A stretch of DNA of 64,000 bases from Limnephilus marmoratus. Lineage: Eukaryota > Arthropoda > Insecta > Trichoptera > Limnephilidae. Positions 62,061-64,000 of the stretch are shown here, piece by piece. The position numbers were made by a program, and so were the translations under genes. Position 1 is the stretch's first letter. Each line of letters opens with the position of its first letter. The notes beneath the pieces were generated by a model. That model searched no databases and had not been told where the DNA came from. It saw only the letters and a list, made by a program, of their open reading frames with translations. The DNA is taken from NCBI GenBank assembly GCA_917880885.1, contig OU862910.1, positions 14,334,710 to 14,398,709 on the forward strand, written 5' to 3'.

Positions 62061-62555
62061 TTTATGTAAAAACCACGCAAGAGTCTCGACTGTCTGGAGT
62101 CAGTGGTATTATGGCATCCTCTATTTGGGTACGTTCAGTGTTGAATGGCTGAAGCGAGAGGGCAGAGGACGGAGATGGGAAAGAACAATGTTGATAAGTA
62201 GGCCACTTGGATATTCAGATCTGGTGACCAAGCACTGCTAAAGACGTTTTAAACAACGTTTAGATCTCATGATTGACATATTGTTGCGAGTTGAAAAAAA
62301 ATTGAGTTGACCAAGAAACTACGCACAAAAAATCTGTAACATTTTTTGTGGCAAATAAAATCTCAGATTTTCTACTTTTTACACTTCGCACCAGGGGAAT
62401 AACAATGGCACAACTCAAAAAACCTCTTTTTTCAGGAGAGCAGTTTGAATATTTGGTTTAAGTTTAAATCAGTTTATTAACCAATAAAAAAACATTATTT
62501 TACAAAAGTTGAAATGCAGTATATTAATTATGTTTAACATTATAACAGTAGTACA
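62060..62555. other. No gene recognised
   Basis: Possible relative (minus) of the CT-rich repeat at 24820 in 62140-62225 (AGGGCAGAGGACGGAGATGG). Otherwise unassigned. Confidence 0.4.
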
Positions 62556-62559
62556 ATGA

Positions 62560-63110
62560 TCATTATATAACACCGCCAAATATCAGGCGAGAGATTGCAA
62601 CACTGAGGGAATACAAGAAGGCGCTGCAAAAAAGCGAAATACCCTTGCACGATGATGTCGTTTCTCACCCGGCATGCCGCTTAAAGTCTCGAAAACCCTT
62701 CTGGATGGAAGGAGAAAGACTCCTTCGAACACCTCTCACCCCAGAAGAATAGGTGGAAGCTTGAGTGGCAATCAGCCAACGTCAAAAACGCCGATCTCGT
62801 GCAAGACCCCACTGAGAGACAGCCTGGGTTCTCATTGCCTCGCAAACTCTGGACTGCCATCAATAGAATAAGGTGCTCCCATAGCCGTTGTGCTCACATG
62901 ATGCATAGATGGGGCCTTAGAGAGTCGGCGACGTGTGAATGCGGTGCGGTGCAGACCACCGAACATGTGGTCAACGAATGCCCGCTCCATTCATTCCCCG
63001 GCGGGATTTATGAGGTCCACAGGGCAACGCCTGAGGCCCTAGACTGGCTCGCAGACCTAGATGTCCCCCTCTGACCCCCCACCATACGAAAGAAGAAGAA
63101 GAATGATCAT
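62560..63110 (+). pseudogene. LINE C-terminus with CCHC-like motif
   Basis: Fragments in several frames: PPNIRREIATLREYKKAL, HPACRLKSRKPFW, then FSLPRKLWTAINRIRCSHSR-C, HRWGLRESATCECGAVQT, TEHVVNECPLHSFPGGI and ATPEALDWLADLDVPL before the stop. The CxC...HxxxxC block (CECGAVQTTEHVVNEC) is the usual C-terminal zinc-binding-like motif of such LINE proteins. It ends at an ACGAAAGAAGAAGAAGAA tail. RT motifs are missing. Confidence 0.75.
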
Positions 63111-63114
63111 TATG

Positions 63115-63690
63115 CCACTATTTTCTCTTTAATTTAAGTAAAACATTTTAATTTAATAATGACATTTTCGCTTTTAATGCCACTATAATATTTTTTTAAA
63201 TTATGCCGTTTTTTTCGAGATTAAAAAAGATATCCAGGAATATTTTTGCATACTTAACTCCAAAATGCCATATTTGGACTTGTTCCATTGTTATTCCCCG
63301 AGTGCGACTTGAATTTATGATCACTAGCTTCAAAATAAAAATAAATCTTTTAATTTCTATTAGCATGAAGAAAAAAAACGCCATGGTAAAATATGTTATA
63401 GCCAAATAAACAAACTTTCTACTCCAATAAGGCAGCATCAAACATATCTGGTCTGGAGCCTCCAAAATACCTGAAAAAACCTTCGACTCTCGAAAACAGG
63501 CGGTCCTTTGATATTATCCTATTTTATCAAACAGATTGCAATCTTTAGAGCACAGGCGTCAGGTGGGAATGCTGACCTTGTTCTACCGGTACTTCAAATG
63601 AAGATGCTCCGAGGAAATCGTGGAGAGAAAGTCTTTGATTCGTTCAACACCGGTGCACAGATGGGAAACTTTCAAAAAACATGCGCAACA
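63115..63690. other. No gene recognised
   Basis: Unassigned. The 120-codon frame 63508-63870 runs into R1 sequence and is not a gene. Confidence 0.45.
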
Positions 63691-63769
63691 TTTATACAAA
63701 GTTGTCATTTTTCACATGAGAACGAGTCGTTTCTACGATTTGCTGGCCTCTCTTCCACAACATGGGCAA

Positions 63770-63872
63770 CTTCAAGACCCAGGTTCACTTCTTCCTTTCC
63801 ACAAAAAAACCCTCCAAGCAGCCTCAGGGAAATTATTTTCCTCAAGGTCCCCTGTGTGGAGATAATGTAAAA
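63770..63872 (+). mobile_element. R1 retroposon, 3' end
   Basis: CTTCTTCCTTTCCACAAAAA, CCTCCAAGCAGCCTCAGGGA, TTATTTTCCTCAAGGTCCCC and TGTGTGGAGATAATGTAAAA form the terminal part of R1 with a short A-tail. A middle part containing the GATGACATGG block is deleted. Confidence 0.55.
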
Positions 63873-63927
63873 AAAAATTCGACCCTTCAATAAATATTTT
63901 TTAATTACTTAAGAAAATTAAGTTTTA

Positions 63928-64000
63928 CCGCCGCCCCGGGAACCTTTATTGGATAACCAACACCTCTACGTTTGCTACGTTTGGTGATTTAGCAGGGGTG
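63928..64000 (+). mobile_element. R1 retroposon, 5' end, cut by window edge
   Basis: ACCGCCGCCCCGGGAACCTT, ATTGGATAACCAACACCTCT, GCTACGTTTGGTGATTTAGC and AGGGGTG. It starts a new copy that continues beyond the window. The CCATAGGTCACCCCAAG block is deleted. Confidence 0.6.

Overview
The window reads as A+T-rich, transposon-saturated insect nuclear DNA. Lepidoptera is my best guess (moderate confidence). The guess rests on Helitron ends, AGTAAAACTTCTTTA-type inverted-repeat elements, tRNA-derived SINEs and LINE tails ending in TCTGCCTACCCCTGCGG plus GTTA repeats, all of which I associate with moth and butterfly genomes. There is no bacterial gene organisation, no operon and no CRISPR array. 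I found no host protein-coding gene I can defend. Nearly every recognisable protein is a decayed transposon fragment: reverse transcriptases of several LINE families, Penelope-like RT and GIY-YIG pieces, and a hAT transposase C-terminus.

Layout. 1-3.5 kb: scattered repeats, a polypurine tract, a G-rich inverted-repeat element and a tRNA-derived SINE. 3.5-6.9 kb: Penelope-like element (PLE) remnants with a nested PLE insertion and a cluster of hammerhead-like motifs. 8.3-9.1 kb: hAT-type nonautonomous element. 10.2-11.8 kb: PLE tail beside a TTAA-flanked element that carries another inverted-repeat element. 13.6-15.7 kb: hAT-type element hosting a LINE. 18.2-21.7 kb: second TTAA element, a GC-rich retroposon (called family R1 here) split by an element with a 9-bp target duplication, and a hAT element with transposase remnants. 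22.1-24.3 kb: Helitron-like element with nested Harbinger-type MITE, then a decayed LINE. 25.1-27.0 kb: 85-bp tandem array. 28.4-34.9 kb: foldback PLE derivative, Helitron, inverted LINE tails, SINEs, R1. 35.6-42 kb: LINE fragments, a MITE, a twin-hammerhead foldback and two PLE pieces head to head. 42.8-49.5 kb: repeats, a LINE tail, a 545-bp tandem duplication and R1. 49.7-51.1 kb: tRNA-like cloverleaf inside an inverted repeat, then a cleanly bounded LINE insertion. 52-58.1 kb: LINE RNase H remnant, the best-preserved PLE, and two abutting TTAA elements. 58.1-64 kb: mostly unassigned sequence with LINE fragments, another pair of hammerhead-like motifs, and R1.

Two RNA-level signals unify the window. 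First, at least a dozen hammerhead-ribozyme-like motifs mark PLE terminal repeats. Their stems I and II covary, stem III is self-complementary, and position 17 is never G. All share one extra nucleotide between CUGANGA and stem II, and several occur as inverted twins in short foldback insertions. Second, several different LINE tails share a 3' UTR stem-loop with compensatory changes in the outer stem. Insertion boundaries were read from target-site duplications wherever they are visible. Everything here was read by eye without alignment or database searches.
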